Shown one piece after another: positions 10,850 to 25,800 of a stretch of DNA of 64,000 nucleotides (position 1 is the first letter of the stretch; every line of letters starts with the position of its first letter). The stretch is from Nymphaea colorata (lineage: Eukaryota > Streptophyta > Magnoliopsida > Nymphaeales > Nymphaeaceae). Position numbers and translations under genes: made by a program. The stretch is from positions 20,458,370 through 20,522,369 of the forward strand of contig NC_045140.1 of NCBI RefSeq assembly GCF_008831285.2, written 5' to 3'. The notes below the pieces were generated by a model. That model was not told the origin of the DNA and ran no database searches. It saw only the letters and a list, made by a program, of their open reading frames with translations.

Positions 10850-13800
10850 TCAAAAAATATTACTTAGGAAACCCCTGCAGTCCAGGAAAGATGTGTAAGA
10901 TGCATTCATGATAAAATTTAAATTGAAAAATATGCTGATAGAAGAAAAATGAAACAATTAACAATTCCCCTACCAAAATCCAGAAGTTGTTTCTCTGGAG
11001 TCTCTGCAAGTTTCAATTGAGAAGACAAGAGCAATAAGTATCCATTCATTAGGATAGGCACAAAATCACAACTTGAAAGGTAACTGCCTGAAACCTGACT
11101 ATTCATTAAAACAGTCATCAAATATAAGAGACAACTACAGAAAACACATGAAACTTACCTTTGCTTTCCCTCGAATGCATCATTGATTTGTAATGGCGTA
11201 GGCCTCTCAGGAAATGTAGAGATAATGACATATTTTTCCTTCCCATACCCCTCATCAACTCTTCTATACAGTTCATATTTGTATGGATATGACATCCTTT
11301 GGACAAAGAGAAAAGGAAAAATAAATTAGATACTTTCGGATCTTAAAATACATGAGAGTGAGAAAAGGACGGGGTGGTGGATGGGGGTTACCATGTTACA
11401 TGGATCAGGTAATTTTCAAAGTTCCATGGAATGTAAAGGAAAATTTTTTGCATAATATTACCAACTTACTTTAGTGGAAAAAACTGAAGTTTTTATATTC
11501 ATTGTCTCCTAATGAGAAAAAAGGGGAAAAGGGTGGCAGTGTCCAGGAAAACAAGAAGAATAGAAGACAAAAGAGGAAGAAAAGTGATACAACTCAATCA
11601 GGGAAGACTGACCAGAAACAAAATGGAGGGACTAGTTGTGACTGAGAAATGCACTAATATTTGGTTGGACCTCATAATTGCCTAGGTCCAATCCATGCTG
11701 ATTCTGGTTCCAAATTTTGAACCCTTTGTAGATTCATGTGCACATCCAAGAATGCATGAAAACCTCCATTGCGCAAGGTATTATGACGATCAAGTAAAAT
11801 AAGGTTACAAATTTGCAAACCTTGAACAGGCAAAGAGAGATTAAATACAAAAGAAAGAAAGCATGTCAATCTGGTCCCATTACCTAAGTGCACCCATGAT
11901 AGGATATAAGGTGCCTGCATAGTACAAAAGCCGAAAAAGGTAGCAACTTTGGAAAGTGGATGCATACTCAAGTCTTGCTTCTCTTCCCATAACCTTCAAC
12001 ACCAATTTACCGTCAATAACTACTGATTTTTCACTATTCATCACAAATAGGTTTAGCTATAAGGAGAGATGAGGCACACATACTTGCATTATTCCACTTG
12101 AACTTGGTAAATCCTGAAAATAGCCCCAATAAAATGTAGATAAATAAGTAAACTGAAAATAATTCAGCCACACACACAAAGACAGTTGCATACAGCATTT
12201 CTTTGCATTCAAATAGTCAGATATTGAGCAAAACAACAAATAGAACTAGAATATCAACATAGACCAACTTCACAAGGTACAGATCTTGCTTGCTCTATGA
12301 ATAACATATAATAAGATGAACACTTATACAAAGAAACCCAAGCTGGCAAGGGTGAACCAAAATAAATTAGGCAAACCAAAAGGCAATTTGCAGCTTATCA
12401 CAAGCTACACTATTAAGATACAGAACCTTTAAACGGGGGTTGACCAAAATAACAGGACGATCACCAGCCTCATCAGTCAAAGCTTTTAATTCCTACACAT
12501 ATAATAAAAAAATTAGTAGCTACGAAACATCACAAAAAAATTTAATGAAAGCAGAAAACATGCTTAAATACGCATACATGTGCACGACATACAAGCATGA
12601 GTTATGAGAAGTACTCTCTGATAGGCCTGGGCATCAGGCCGGCCCGGCCCGATAAGGAGTCGGGCTCAGGCTGGCCTGCGACTTGTAACTGTGGCGCGGG
12701 CCTAACCCAACACCTAAAACCCGAGCCCAGGTTCGGGCTAGTTAAAATTTAAAATATATATATATATATATATTAAAATAAAATAATATATAAAAATAAC
12801 TAATCGTAATAAACTATTATAATTATATATAAAAATACTATTAAAAATATCTTATCGGGCTGAACCGGTCTTAGTTAGGCCCACCTGAGCCAGCCCGGTG
12901 CCTTTTATTGTGCCCGAGCCCAGTCTTGAGTTAAGCCGGGTACCAGGTACCCGGCCCAATGCCCAGGCTTACTCTCTGGCCCATGGCAGGGTAAAAGATT
13001 AGGAAAAAATGGCATCCCATAGGCTAATTTTCGCTCTAGCAGTACTCAGCCTTCTGTAAGAGACCAATCTTGATTAATTACCCTTTCACCGACATACATA
13101 TTAATGCAAAGACCATGGACAAGGTGTTCTCTTAATTTACTACAAATATAAAGAACAGATCAGGCCTCAAGAGATGTTAATCATGTTATAGAAAGTAGCA
13201 GAAATATATTCTGAATTGCATGTTGTCACGGGTCTATGATATATGCATACGTGTGTATGTAAAACACATGCATGGACATATGAAGAAAGGTAAAACGTTC
13301 GCTACCTTAAAGACACAAGAACCTCAAGCAAAAATATGTCGGATATGTTCCTTATACAATCAATTTAACTCCACATCCTAAGAACAGCTTAAACAAAGCC
13401 AGTTAGATAATCCAAAATATGCTCAGCAGCTCAAGTACACAAACCATGTAGAGCATATCCATAGCAATGCTATTGTGGAATTGGTAATGCCACGGCTGGA
13501 GCATAGGGAGGCCGATAGGGTCATGGCGACCCCTTAGTTTTTGAAAAATTAAAAATCTACTCCTAAATATTCCAAAAATTCTATATTGGCCCTGGTAAAG
13601 ATTTTGAAAATTATATAATGGCTCCCTTTTGAAGAAAAACTGCTCTGCCACTGGGCACCGCCATCAATTTGCTCATATATACAGCATATCAGCCAATATG
13701 TATCATCTCCTATCAGCTTATTTATCATTTTCTGAATTAAAAAAATAATTTTAAATATATTAAATTTAAAGACTAATATATATGTATATATACCTGCATC

Positions 13801-16800
13801 AGCCATTTTTCTTGGCAGCAGCTGATATGGACCAATGTTAACAACACTGACCCATAGGGCTGATTGCAAAAAAAATAAGAGCACTTCAGAAACAGGTTGT
13901 TTCACTACAAATATTATGGTGTAATACAACATTTTATAGTCAAGAGCGCTACCTAGGCAGACAGACCCAAAAGCCCACTCAGAACCTGTGCTGTGGACAC
14001 ATCAAGACCTAGAAAGTTTAAACTTTAAAGACAAACCATGACACTAAAATTCCTAGAGTTGAGTTCGATTTTCAAATGAAAAAAAATTTGAAATCCACAT
14101 AAATAAGAAGTTGGAAACTTCTGTATGCTGTAACATTTTTTCATAAAAAATCAGAAAAGCAAAATGAGCTTCTATAGGTCATTCATTATGCACCAATTCT
14201 GCAGCTGCATCTTCACATAGGATGGCAAAAGTTGTAGGTGTAAGAGGCAGCATTTTCTCTCATATGTTATAAACTTTTAACATAGGAAAAATGATTGTCT
14301 AAATAACCTTTTGTTTGTGTGTGTGTGTGTGTGTGCATGTGAGCATGCATGTGGAGAGAGAGAGGGAGAGAGAGAGATCAATTTAAAGAACGCAAGCCCC
14401 TCACATCAATTATGCAGTTACCAACAGCATTCTGTGGAGCCACAATGATAAAAATATCGTCCTGTTTATTCACATCTTTAGCACCTGTTATTGTGAAAAG
14501 AGGCTTCAGTCATTCTTCCCTTAATGATAATGGCATGTTTTTTTTTTAGCTGAATGCTAGGAGTATATGAGCAACAATTACATAGTCTTGCGATTTTCAA
14601 ATGGAAGAACACAAACAAGCATACATTGACAATTCATTCATTTTTTACATCTATCACACATACGAATGCAGTTCTAGAACTTCATCTTATAGCCAATCAG
14701 ACAATAAATTAAGAGTATGTGTGTGGGCTAGCTGAACAAATTCATAAGGACCACGAACCAATGAACAACACAACCTGCATTAAGTGAACTATTTCTTAAG
14801 GAAATTGTTGCCACAAGTTTCCATTGTGTTTTCCTATCAATAGATGCTCTATGAAATGCAAGTCCTGATCTCTTCCTGCTTCAAAGCAAATTTTATATCT
14901 CTTAACCTTTCCCTGATGCATTCATTTTCAGGGCATTCAAAAAGACATATTAATGCTAATTATGTGTTCAGCACCTATAGTTGTTCATACCTGCTAAGGG
15001 TCTTCCACTTTTCAGACAAGTGCTCTTCTTTCTAATCACTACACAAAACTTAGTTTATTTAAGTTGATATTTGTCACTCAATTCTAACGAGTTGGACATT
15101 TACTGCATGAGATTCAGGCAATAATAAGATTTATGCTGATTGATGTTTTCAATAACCACATCATGAAGAACCTTAAGAAAGAAACGCAACCAGTGCATCA
15201 TAATGATTAATACCACAACAAGACTAGGACATGCTGTCAATATAAGCATGAAAAGTTGCCAAATCATAAGTGAACAACCAAGAAGTGAGGAGTTCACAAA
15301 ATAGCTTATCAGAAAACACCAGACCTACTACAATGTAAAAGCGTCCCAGTTGATTGATGATAGGAGGCTGAAAAATGAAATGCCACAATACTTTTAACGC
15401 CACAATTTTTTTATACTAGCAAAACACATACATGAAAGTTGACTATGAAATAACACACTTATAAGTAATGGTCGGAAGTCTATGGATCATTTGACAAACA
15501 AGAAATCACTGGTAGAAGTCAACAGCTTACTTTGTACGTGAGCAATTCTAACAGCAAAAAAAAAAACTTGAGAAGCAGAAAACCATAGGGAGCTTGAAGC
15601 TTCCGAATTTAGTCACAAATATAGTTCGAGATTTTATTGGTGACGTTCTCCTTAGGTATCAGAGAGGGAGCTTTTTTTCTTAGGAAATTGTCAGGAAAAT
15701 CTCAAGAATTAAAAAATTTACATATGTGTGAGTGTGTGTGTGCATAGAGAAAGACATGCACCCAATCTACAAGTTTTAGTACAAAAGCATTAATCAAATT
15801 CAGAATAATCATTAAAATGTTAAATGAAAAAAAAAATTATAATTTTTTTTTCTTGGCAGATACTAACATGATATTTTCACAATAAATTGAAATTGACGAT
15901 TTTGAAAATGTCACAATAAATTCCTTTTTTATTTTATTCTTTTTAAAATTGGTGACTATGCTTTCAACCTAGTCATAAACACTCAGCATCTATGCGTACA
16001 ATTCACAGGTAATTTGCCAAAAGACTCAGACCTATTGATCCAATGTTCACAAATGTTCCTAGTGCACCATGTTCACCCCAGTCCATGAATTCCAGAATCC
16101 TTCTACTTCCAGCTAGCTGTAATGGCATGCCAGAAAGAGCTCCTTCTCCCATAGACCCTTGCACGCAGACCTGAAGACACAATAGTTCTTAGAAGGTTCA
16201 TGTATCCACAAATCCAGGTCACATTTTTTTTTTTTTGGAAACTCAAGCACATGAAACTGCACCCAAAGAAGCATGTCTCTGACCATTCACAAACGTCCAA
16301 ACATGTCTCGTAAACAAGTAAATATGTGTGCATGTGAGTGCCTATGAAATATCACACTCCAAAACTAAGTCATGTAGATGTGTATATGGGTGCAAGTGTA
16401 GTTCCAAGTGCAGCTACAGATATCGAAGTATGATGTGACAGTTTTGGAAATCTAGGTACATGTGTAACAGTGATAGCCACACTATCCTGGTTGGAGCAAT
16501 TACAAATTGAAAAACCCCAATCCACAACAGCGCAGACTGTTAAATCCAACAAACTCAAACCTAGAAAACAAGAAGATTCAATGTTATTTCAATATGCATG
16601 AGAGTACATCAGCAGCAGCATCATCTTCACGTCATTCTCTTCTTGTGTAAAAGAGAAAGTTACAACAATAGAAAACAAAACCCTAACTAATACTCTACTA
16701 AAGACAGTAAAATACAAGGCTACCCTTAGTTAATAAACAACTGACCGCACTTGCAAGGGGTAAAACTATAAACTAAGTTAAAACATATTACAATAAGAAG

Positions 16801-19800
16801 GACATAAATAGTCTATGACTAACATGAGCAGAATTAGACCTATTAACTTTAACAACCCTCACCTGAGAAAGACCTTTATTAACATGCCGTAATCCCCAAA
16901 ACCTACCACCAACCGTATTTGTAATTATAAACCTTTTTCAGTTATAGTGTCGGTCCAATGGACCCGACTCACAGCTTGAGACCCAGATTCTATCAGAAAT
17001 GCATACACCCATTTATGTAAGGAGACTCAATCTTGACAATTGAGACAGTTCTCTCCACCTCTCTCTTCACTAAATCTTTATGGTTGAGCCCTTAATGAGG
17101 AGAGAGAGATAGAAGCAGCTGTCCCAACCTTGGGTTGTCTAGATCTAATTTACACAAACACGCCCACACACAGATATAGATATATACATGTGAAGCTATT
17201 ATCCACAGAAATTCAAGCAAAATGAATTCACAGTTTATACATTGCAATGACACAAATTCAAGCAAAATAGTTTCAGTTTTATGAGTTCATACATAACCAA
17301 TTGTAATTAAAGATTAAAAATGTTCATAATCTATACAAAACAAACTTAGGGTCACAAATATTTTGTAAAAGAATGGTTTGTATCTAGATCCAACCCAGAC
17401 TTGAATAATAAGTCACCTAATATGTTAGAAATACCTATATCCTATAATTGACCAATTGACATGAGTGTGCCATCCAAAGTATGAATCATCTGTGTTAAGT
17501 AGCTCCTCCAAAAGCTCATTTCAGATAGTTGTCTTTGCACAAGCTCCAAAAGCAGGTCTTTCGTTAGTTCTGTTTCCTACATACCTTTTCTACTACATTT
17601 TTAGAAAATGAACATACATCTGAAGACAAAATCCATCTGTTGGACATGATTCTCTCTCTCTCTCTCTCTCTCTCTGACCAAACAACATTCATGTATACAC
17701 ACACACGACATCAACTAGTAACTTCATGTACCTTAACATACTTTCCATCGTCTGCAAATGAAAGTGCAATAGCTCGAACTAGTTCCATAAGTGTGCCAAT
17801 GCGATAAACATCCTGCCCTTTGTAGAACATTGAAAATTTTCAAATAAGTAGCAAAACACAACTTATAAAGAAACACAATTAGCAGAAACAGATACGCACC
17901 ATTTCTGGATTAAGCTCTGGGATGTTAATCTCCACCTTAGGTAGCAAATTCATATCATATAATACAGAAATATTAGTGATGGCAACAAACATATCAACAT
18001 GTTTTAAGTACGTATGTAGAAAGAAAAGAACATAAAAAGCATCATTCTTGCAGAATAGGAACTATTGTCACTTTCCATGAAATGCCTTAGTATCTTATAC
18101 TAAACTCAAGTTTTGCAAAAAAAAATATTGATTTGCATGGACCAGAAAACTCAGAAGTACTTTAGTTTATCAACTTCATAAATGTTTCTCATCCATGAGA
18201 ATACAATGATATGACCTTTGAAGCATTCAAAAGTTGCATTGTCTGACATCAATGCACATCTGTGTGCAACGCAAAGCAAGATATAAAGTTAAAGGACCCA
18301 ATAAAACTAAAATTTTCTCCCCTTTTTTTCTTGATATCCTGCAACTGGTTATTACAAGCAAAATCAGTAAGCATTTAAAAGTGCTAGCCTTAAATCAAGT
18401 ATTCCTTTTTTTTATAAAATTCATCAGTGATCGCAGTTTCCAAATAGCCTTCATGAGACAAGGCATGCCACCACCTTAACCAAAATGTGTCTCTTCTTAC
18501 TTGAAACCCAAGTAAGCAGTGGGCTATTTGTCTCTTAGGTATCACGTGTCCCACAACTAGCAGATATGTTAGATCCTGGATCCGTTTCAAACCACATATG
18601 GCAAATTATTTCACACTATCATTCATCACTCATCAGCATGAGATAGGTCAATGAGGTTGGCTAAATAGGTAGGATTAAGACATGAACACTGAACCTTCAA
18701 TCTTGTTTGTTTATCTTCAATAGCTCTTTGAGTAGCTTGTAGCACATCATCATAAAAATATTCTCTTATGTCTTTGGAATGTGGAATATTGTTCAGCCTC
18801 GTTGGGATTCCTCTCCAATTTTCCTAACAAGCAATTTGGAAAGAAAAAGTAGTTAACAACTTAATATGAGAGTCTTTGGCTTTAACTTATGTTGAAAACT
18901 ACACCAAAGATCATTAATAGCAGAGAAAATAAAAGTTCATACCCTGTTGTCAAAGGGAACTATGTACCTTTCTCAAAGGAGCCATGCCTGCAGTACTACT
19001 ATCGATGGTTGCTTCATCTAATGAATATGTAATGTCACATGTAAGTGGCAAAGCCCATAGCAAAAGAAGAATGTTAAAGTGCACCATTAAGTAAAACAAT
19101 CATGTAAGATAGTAAGATCAAAACATGAAACAACAACTCTGGACAAAATCATGATGAGCAAAAAAAAAAAAGTATAAGTATATTCTGTAAATATAATTTT
19201 TTATTCTTTATTTTCGGTTTTCCTGGTGAAAGCTGGGACCTTGATCAGGGTGTGTCTAGCCTTTGTCTAGTTTCAACAGCTAGCCTCTTTGGTGTATATA
19301 TTCATAGATGACTCGCTCATCTGTCCACTGCTTGTCGTAAGCACTTCTAAGTGAAACATTACATATTTTTTAAGTGTGTTCTTTGTGCCTTAATGAGCAT
19401 TATTCATTGAGAGCACTTCTTTAATTTACAGATAATTGCTCTTGTGTGCTTAAAGACTTTCAGCCCATTTCTTTGAGTATCCTATTTTAGCTGGTTGAAG
19501 AATCCATACAATGTGTCAAAAAGGGACATACCACACACCAGGATTCACCAACGAAGCAATTTATACTTGTTATTTCAAGCAAAAAGGTTCATAGGATTTT
19601 ACCAGCCAGTATCATGTTGTAGAACCATTTAGTATTTAATCATAGTATTTGAAATTTTGAAGCAATCAACTGATTGGCACGTCAGGAGCACCCAGAAATG
19701 ACAGTTGAACTTTTGAGCATACAAAAAGGAAACAGCTAGCAGACAGAATCCTCCATGTCACAGACATTTATTTGAATTTTTGGACAAATCATGTGAAATA

Positions 19801-22800
19801 AACCTTCAACAGAACAAGTGTCTTGTGTTGTGTTTAAGATTCTGACATTACTGATGGACAAAAAGATAGTACAGAACTGTCAGAAATATTCAAAATGAAA
19901 GTGAAATTACTAAATAAAGGATACTTACTCAATATCTTTAATTTATCACTCTTCAATTTGTTAAGCAATGAATCAATGGATTCAAAAACAAGCTCTTTAG
20001 GGCGATTCCCATCAACCTGCAATTGACAATCACTGAATTAGCAAAAAAAAAAAAAGAAAAAAAAAATTGCCTCAAATTTAAATAAGAAAACAAACATGCA
20101 GGTACCTTTATCAGCAGATCTGCATATACTGATGTTACAGCTTCGACATTTTCGTTATACGATTCAATACGTGCCTTGACCTATTATAACAAAAAGAAAA
20201 TAGCCATTTTCAATGATCTACGAAAAGAGGAAACAGAACAACACATTTGGAAGACAAGAAAAAGAATATACTCTCCCAAAAAGGACACCAAGATATTCAC
20301 TTTGGAAGTAGATAAATAAAATCAATCTTTATCCATCACTTAAATGGCTTTAATTTTGGGCTTGATTATAATGCCACTTTGGACAAGGGAATCTTTTAAA
20401 AATGACAGTGCAATGCATATCACATTATAAACTGTCAAACGTCTAATATGCATGCATATATACGCAAGCTCACATATTTTAACATGCATACACACGCACA
20501 TATATTATATGTTACACACCAGGTTATACCAACCATTCAAGATATCACAAGAAGCATTGTGTGCCAATGCACAAGCAAATGCAGCATGAAGTTTGTACAC
20601 AATGTCATGAATATCAGATGCATCTACAGGACCACAGAACTACTCAAGTATTTGGAGCAAAATATATGCAACATTGTTTGACTAGCTTGAAGTTCATTTC
20701 CTTTTTAATTTATGAACTAGTAAAGACAATTATGTTTTGGAGAGGAATAGCAACCCTTCGCAGCTTCGCTGTTGCAGGCCCCTTTGGAGTTACATTAAAC
20801 TTTGAACCACCAAACCAAGCTCTTTAAAACAAAAAAGAAAAAGAAAAAGAAAAATAGTTCAACTTCATCTTGGATCATTTAGTGAACCATGTTTCATTCA
20901 TCCTAAATGTCGTGATAAACACATGCAACAAGTATACTGTAAATGTAAGGCTAAAACTGCAGTAAAGAATAAAAAACCTAATAGACTGCTACCTTTTCCT
21001 CCATGTCATCAGGACGAGTAATCAACCTTGATGAGATTTCCATAGTTTCAGGAGGAAAGTACTTAAGATGGTATATTTTTCCAGTAGTGGGATCCATTCT
21101 CCTTCCAACGCTTCTATCTATGAGCACTTCTTTTGGAACCTGAATAGCAACAATTACTATGAAAGTACCAAGAGAAAAGATCACCAGAAATCCGTCACAG
21201 CTTAAAAGAAGAATCAACCAGCGATAAAGATTAAAAAAATAAAATAAAATACACATCGGAGAAGTATGTTTTCTTTATTTTTAGTTTTAAACTCAAACTA
21301 TCAATTATTATTCTTCAAATATTGAAATCATCCATTCAATATTACATTGAATTGAAATATGGTGTTTGATATTACTAAAGAAAAAGGATTACAACAGACA
21401 AGCTGTATTCCCTTCCCACATTAACTCCAACAACAGATGTGATATTTTACCAGTACCTAGAGGTTGAAGGGCCTGTTCCTTCAACAGATAATTTTGTTCC
21501 AAAGATCTTTAAGAATGTGAATGATAGAGAAAATAAGTTATCATCACAAGATCCTCAAGCTTAATAGACACTCAATAATTCATTAGAAAAGGGAAAGGCG
21601 GCGTTAAATACAACTACTATCAAAGAGTGTACTCATTAGTTCTACCATCATTAGACAAATAAACTGATAATAAATTCTAAAATCATGTTTGTGTTACTGC
21701 ACATTTGCCAACAGAACAATCATGATACCCTTGTTAGAAAATATGTGTAAATATATATTTCAGGTTTATATACATACATATATAAAATGTGATATATACC
21801 TGTAGATAGGACTCATGTGTGTTCTTTTTTGTATTTATTTCTCTTCTGTAAGAGACGTTGGAGACTCCAACAGCTACACTTCTAGCCACTGGGTCCTCCA
21901 AGAGCTCTTTACTGTCTTATTGAATACCATGTTGTGAGGCTTTTTAACAACCCTTAATATTTCCTCAATAAAGTTTTCTCGTCATACACTCGTGTGATTC
22001 TTGTTGGGCCTTGGTGCCCCTTTGTGGTGCGTTGGTTAGGCCTTGGTGCCTGTTTCGTAAGCTTGTTGCTGCTGTGTCTACAACAGAGTTTGGGGCCCAG
22101 GTGCCACTGCTTTTTGCTGTATTATCAGCTTGAACTTCTGTCATAGTGCACCGTATTGTCTCATTGCTAAAGGGTTTGGGTATTGTACCTTGTTGAAGAT
22201 CTTGTGTCTTAGTACACTGTTTGACCTCTTGGAAGATCTTTTGTTACTGTGCTCTTGATTAAAGAGTTCCAAAAATTGAGGTTTCCTAACAGCCTCACTG
22301 CAGTTTTTCTACCAATAAAAAAAAAAACTTTCCCACCATTTCTGGAAGAGATAGCAAAGACTTGTGCAATAATATATTAAGAAATTGTTGCTTAGTAATC
22401 CCCGTAGCCCATTCACCCAAGTAACCAATGTTCATTTCTAAAATATGAGATTAAATGTTTCTTCATTTCTACTGCACATCCACTGCTTTGAAGGTGATAC
22501 TGATACCATGGTTTATAAGTCCCAACTTTATGTGGAATTAATAGCTGACCCTTCCAAATAAAGTCAGAAAGATATCAGACCATCCCTTTCAATTTACCAT
22601 GAAATGGTTTAGGAGACAACCAGTAAGAAACAGAAAAACAAAGATAGTACTAGAAGGAATCTGGAGAAGTAATGATAAGAGCGTAACTGGTAAGTGGTGA
22701 CACATGAAACAAACTGAAGCATATGTAGTGACTAGTCTTCACTAGCTTCCCTCAGTTCTTCATCTTTATTTCAAGGTTTCCTCGTTGAGACCATAGCTAG

Positions 22801-25800
22801 AAGCCATTTTTAATACTTCTTTTTTTCAAATTGGGAACAGAACAAATAAAACAGTTGAGATTGTTGAAGTGGGAAAATAGCAAGATAGAGACGGAGGCAA
22901 AGAGGTTATTGAAAAACACCTCCGTCTTCATCCTTGAGAAGAAAAACAGGTTATATGGTAAACTAAAGCTGAAGATGATAAAAATAGCTTGAAAAAAAAA
23001 AGATGTAAGACTCAAAAGGTGAAACAAATGAAGATGATAGGGAAAAAAAAGGTAGTTGATGCACTTCTTTAACACACATTAGCCTTGTAACAGCAGAGAT
23101 GTGGGAGTGACAAAATGCAGACAGTGATGAGAGAAATGTAGGCGCATAATCTCTTCGTCTGACATAAGAGAAACAACAAAATGGAGTCCATTCAAAAGTA
23201 GGTTTGACAAATTAAGCAAAAAAATTGAACAATAAAATGGCCAAAAGATTATTCATCAAACAAATGAGGTATTGTTCCTTGGTTTCTCAAGTCACTTCTG
23301 GGAAAAAAATTAAACTCAATTTCTTCAACATTTCAGCACTCAATCTACTGAAACACGTGAAATAGTACAGTATCTCGCTGTGAAAAGAAGAACACAACTA
23401 TTAGGGTCTAATATTCACAATCATAATGGCTAATGCAGTTTTAACTAAAACGGTTGCATATTAACGTCTTCACAAGTAAACATTACAGAAAATGAAAAAA
23501 AAAGTTCATATTGAAGATGCACAGTGAGCTGTCTGAAAACACAAAAAGTAGATGCTAGCATACGTCTAACAAAAGAAAGGCGTCAGGGTGAATACTGCTA
23601 CTTTCAAGGCTTTGTGCCTGTGCCAATGTCCGTGGATACCCATCAAGAAGCCACCCTTTTTCCTTTGCATCTTGCCGCGACAGCCTAGCCTTCACAATCT
23701 ACAAGCACAAAATGGGAATTCATGGTAACGCAGACGACAAAAACAGAAAACCAGCTGAACCTTAGTGACGACTGACGATACATCTGTCACAATGTCATCT
23801 GGAACTAGGAGCCCATCCTCCATAAACTTCTTCACCATCACGCCAATCTTCGTTCCAGAAGATACTTCAGCCCGCAAAAGATCACCGGTCGAAATGTGCA
23901 CCAAGCCGTACTGGAAATCATTGATCACTTTAAATGAATAGCTGCAATATGGAAAGACACGTCTAAAGGCTGGAACCTAAAGAAAATGCACGTAACATGC
24001 TAACGTATTTGCACAATTTTACGAACTGCATACTCTTCTAATAGTAACTTGCCTCTACATATAGAATAGATCGGCAACAATTGCATGGAACATAACAGGA
24101 CCATAGCTGCACCTTTCCCTTGTAAGGATACTTTGTCTAGTGTGGTAAAAATAGGTTTGTGAACCCAATTGTAGGAGCTGCCTAGTCAGTGAATCCGTCA
24201 GCCGAATCGGTTGCCAATCGGCCGAAAATATCTAAAAGGTCATCCTTAAAAAATGGAAAAAATGTATAAAATATAATTAAAAACAAGAAAAATCTTAAAA
24301 TATTTTTAAAAAATACTTAAAATCGACACGTGACAATCACAAAATCAAACTGCTTTGCCATTGCTTCTAATTCAATCAGACGTTTTGGGACGATTTTGAT
24401 AACACTAATTCTGTCAATCCACTTTCTCGTGGGCCACCATCTATATATGGAAAATGGGTGAAACAGCCTCAAAAGAATGGATTATCAAGTCCCTTTCATT
24501 TAACAATCTGAAGCTGGAGTAGACTGCTGTGAAAAGAAAAACGAAGAAAAGGGAAAGAGAGAGAAAAGCAGGTGAGTAGACTGTCAAAAAAGAGTGTGGA
24601 AATACGAACCCCAAAATCAAACCGGTTAAACCTACGCCGATTCAGCTGAATCGAAAGTCGAAACAAAATGTTAAAAAGTAACTAAAAATTGACACATGTT
24701 GGCCCTGGAATTGAATCTGTTTGCCACCGATTCGATTCGAGGTGAGTAGACTGTCAAAAAAGAGTGTGGAAATACGAACCCCAAAATCAAACCGGTTAAA
24801 CCTACGCCGATTCAGCTGAATCGAAAGTCGAAACAAAATGTTAAAAAGTAACTAAAAATTGACACATGTTGGCCCTGGAATTGAATCTGTTTGCCACCGA
24901 TTCGATTCGAATCGACCAATTCGAGCCGTTTCTGATAACAGACAGAGATATATGTCTAGGATGTTTTAGTGGAGGCCTTAGGTTTCATTCATTTATCAGT
25001 TTGATTATCGGTTGTTTGGTACCCTCTCTTGTCTGAGAATTATTAGATAGAGATAGATCCAAACTCTGCACCAGATTCCCTAAAGCACCACCCGGGTGCC
25101 TTACTCGATCCCTCTAGATGTCCTCCCTCTTGGCATCTTCCAACTCGCCGACCTACCTCTTGCCGTAAGTCACCCTTCTGCAGTAATCCTATTTCTTGCT
25201 TGCCGCTATTCCTCTCGTGTCATACTCCAGCGCCATGAATCCTCTTTCAATGGTTAATCTAAACCAAAGTTGTAGCACATTAAATATACGCATTTAATAT
25301 ATAAGAAATGGTTTAAATAATGGACAGGCTTTTTTACCACGTTTTTTTCTCTCTTCTTTTGCTTTTTTCTTCTCTATAAGCATTCTCTCCAACTTCAAAA
25401 TTGGACAATCTTAGATAGAGAAGAAGCCATACAATAGGAGCATGGATGATTCAACAAAAGGAGCACCGTATCTACGTTGTCGAGTTTGCCGCCATTTACC
25501 ATCTACTTTTTCGAATTTGGTATCCATTTATCATCTGCATTGAACGTCGTCCTTCCATGTTCTTGATTTCGAATCATGCTAATTGTTCGGTAACAAAGAG
25601 AATAAGATAAACGACGTGGAAACGCATACCTTCTTGACGATGAACTCACACTGAGTTCCTTTCCCCGAAGCAGGCGCCCCGCTGATCATCACTTTCAAGG
25701 GCTCGTGCTTGGCAACCGCGCATACCCTCTGAAAACAAACCGATAACGTTAAAAGCTGATGTGTCAGGCTGCAGAGAGCGTTATAACTTCAAGAACCGCT

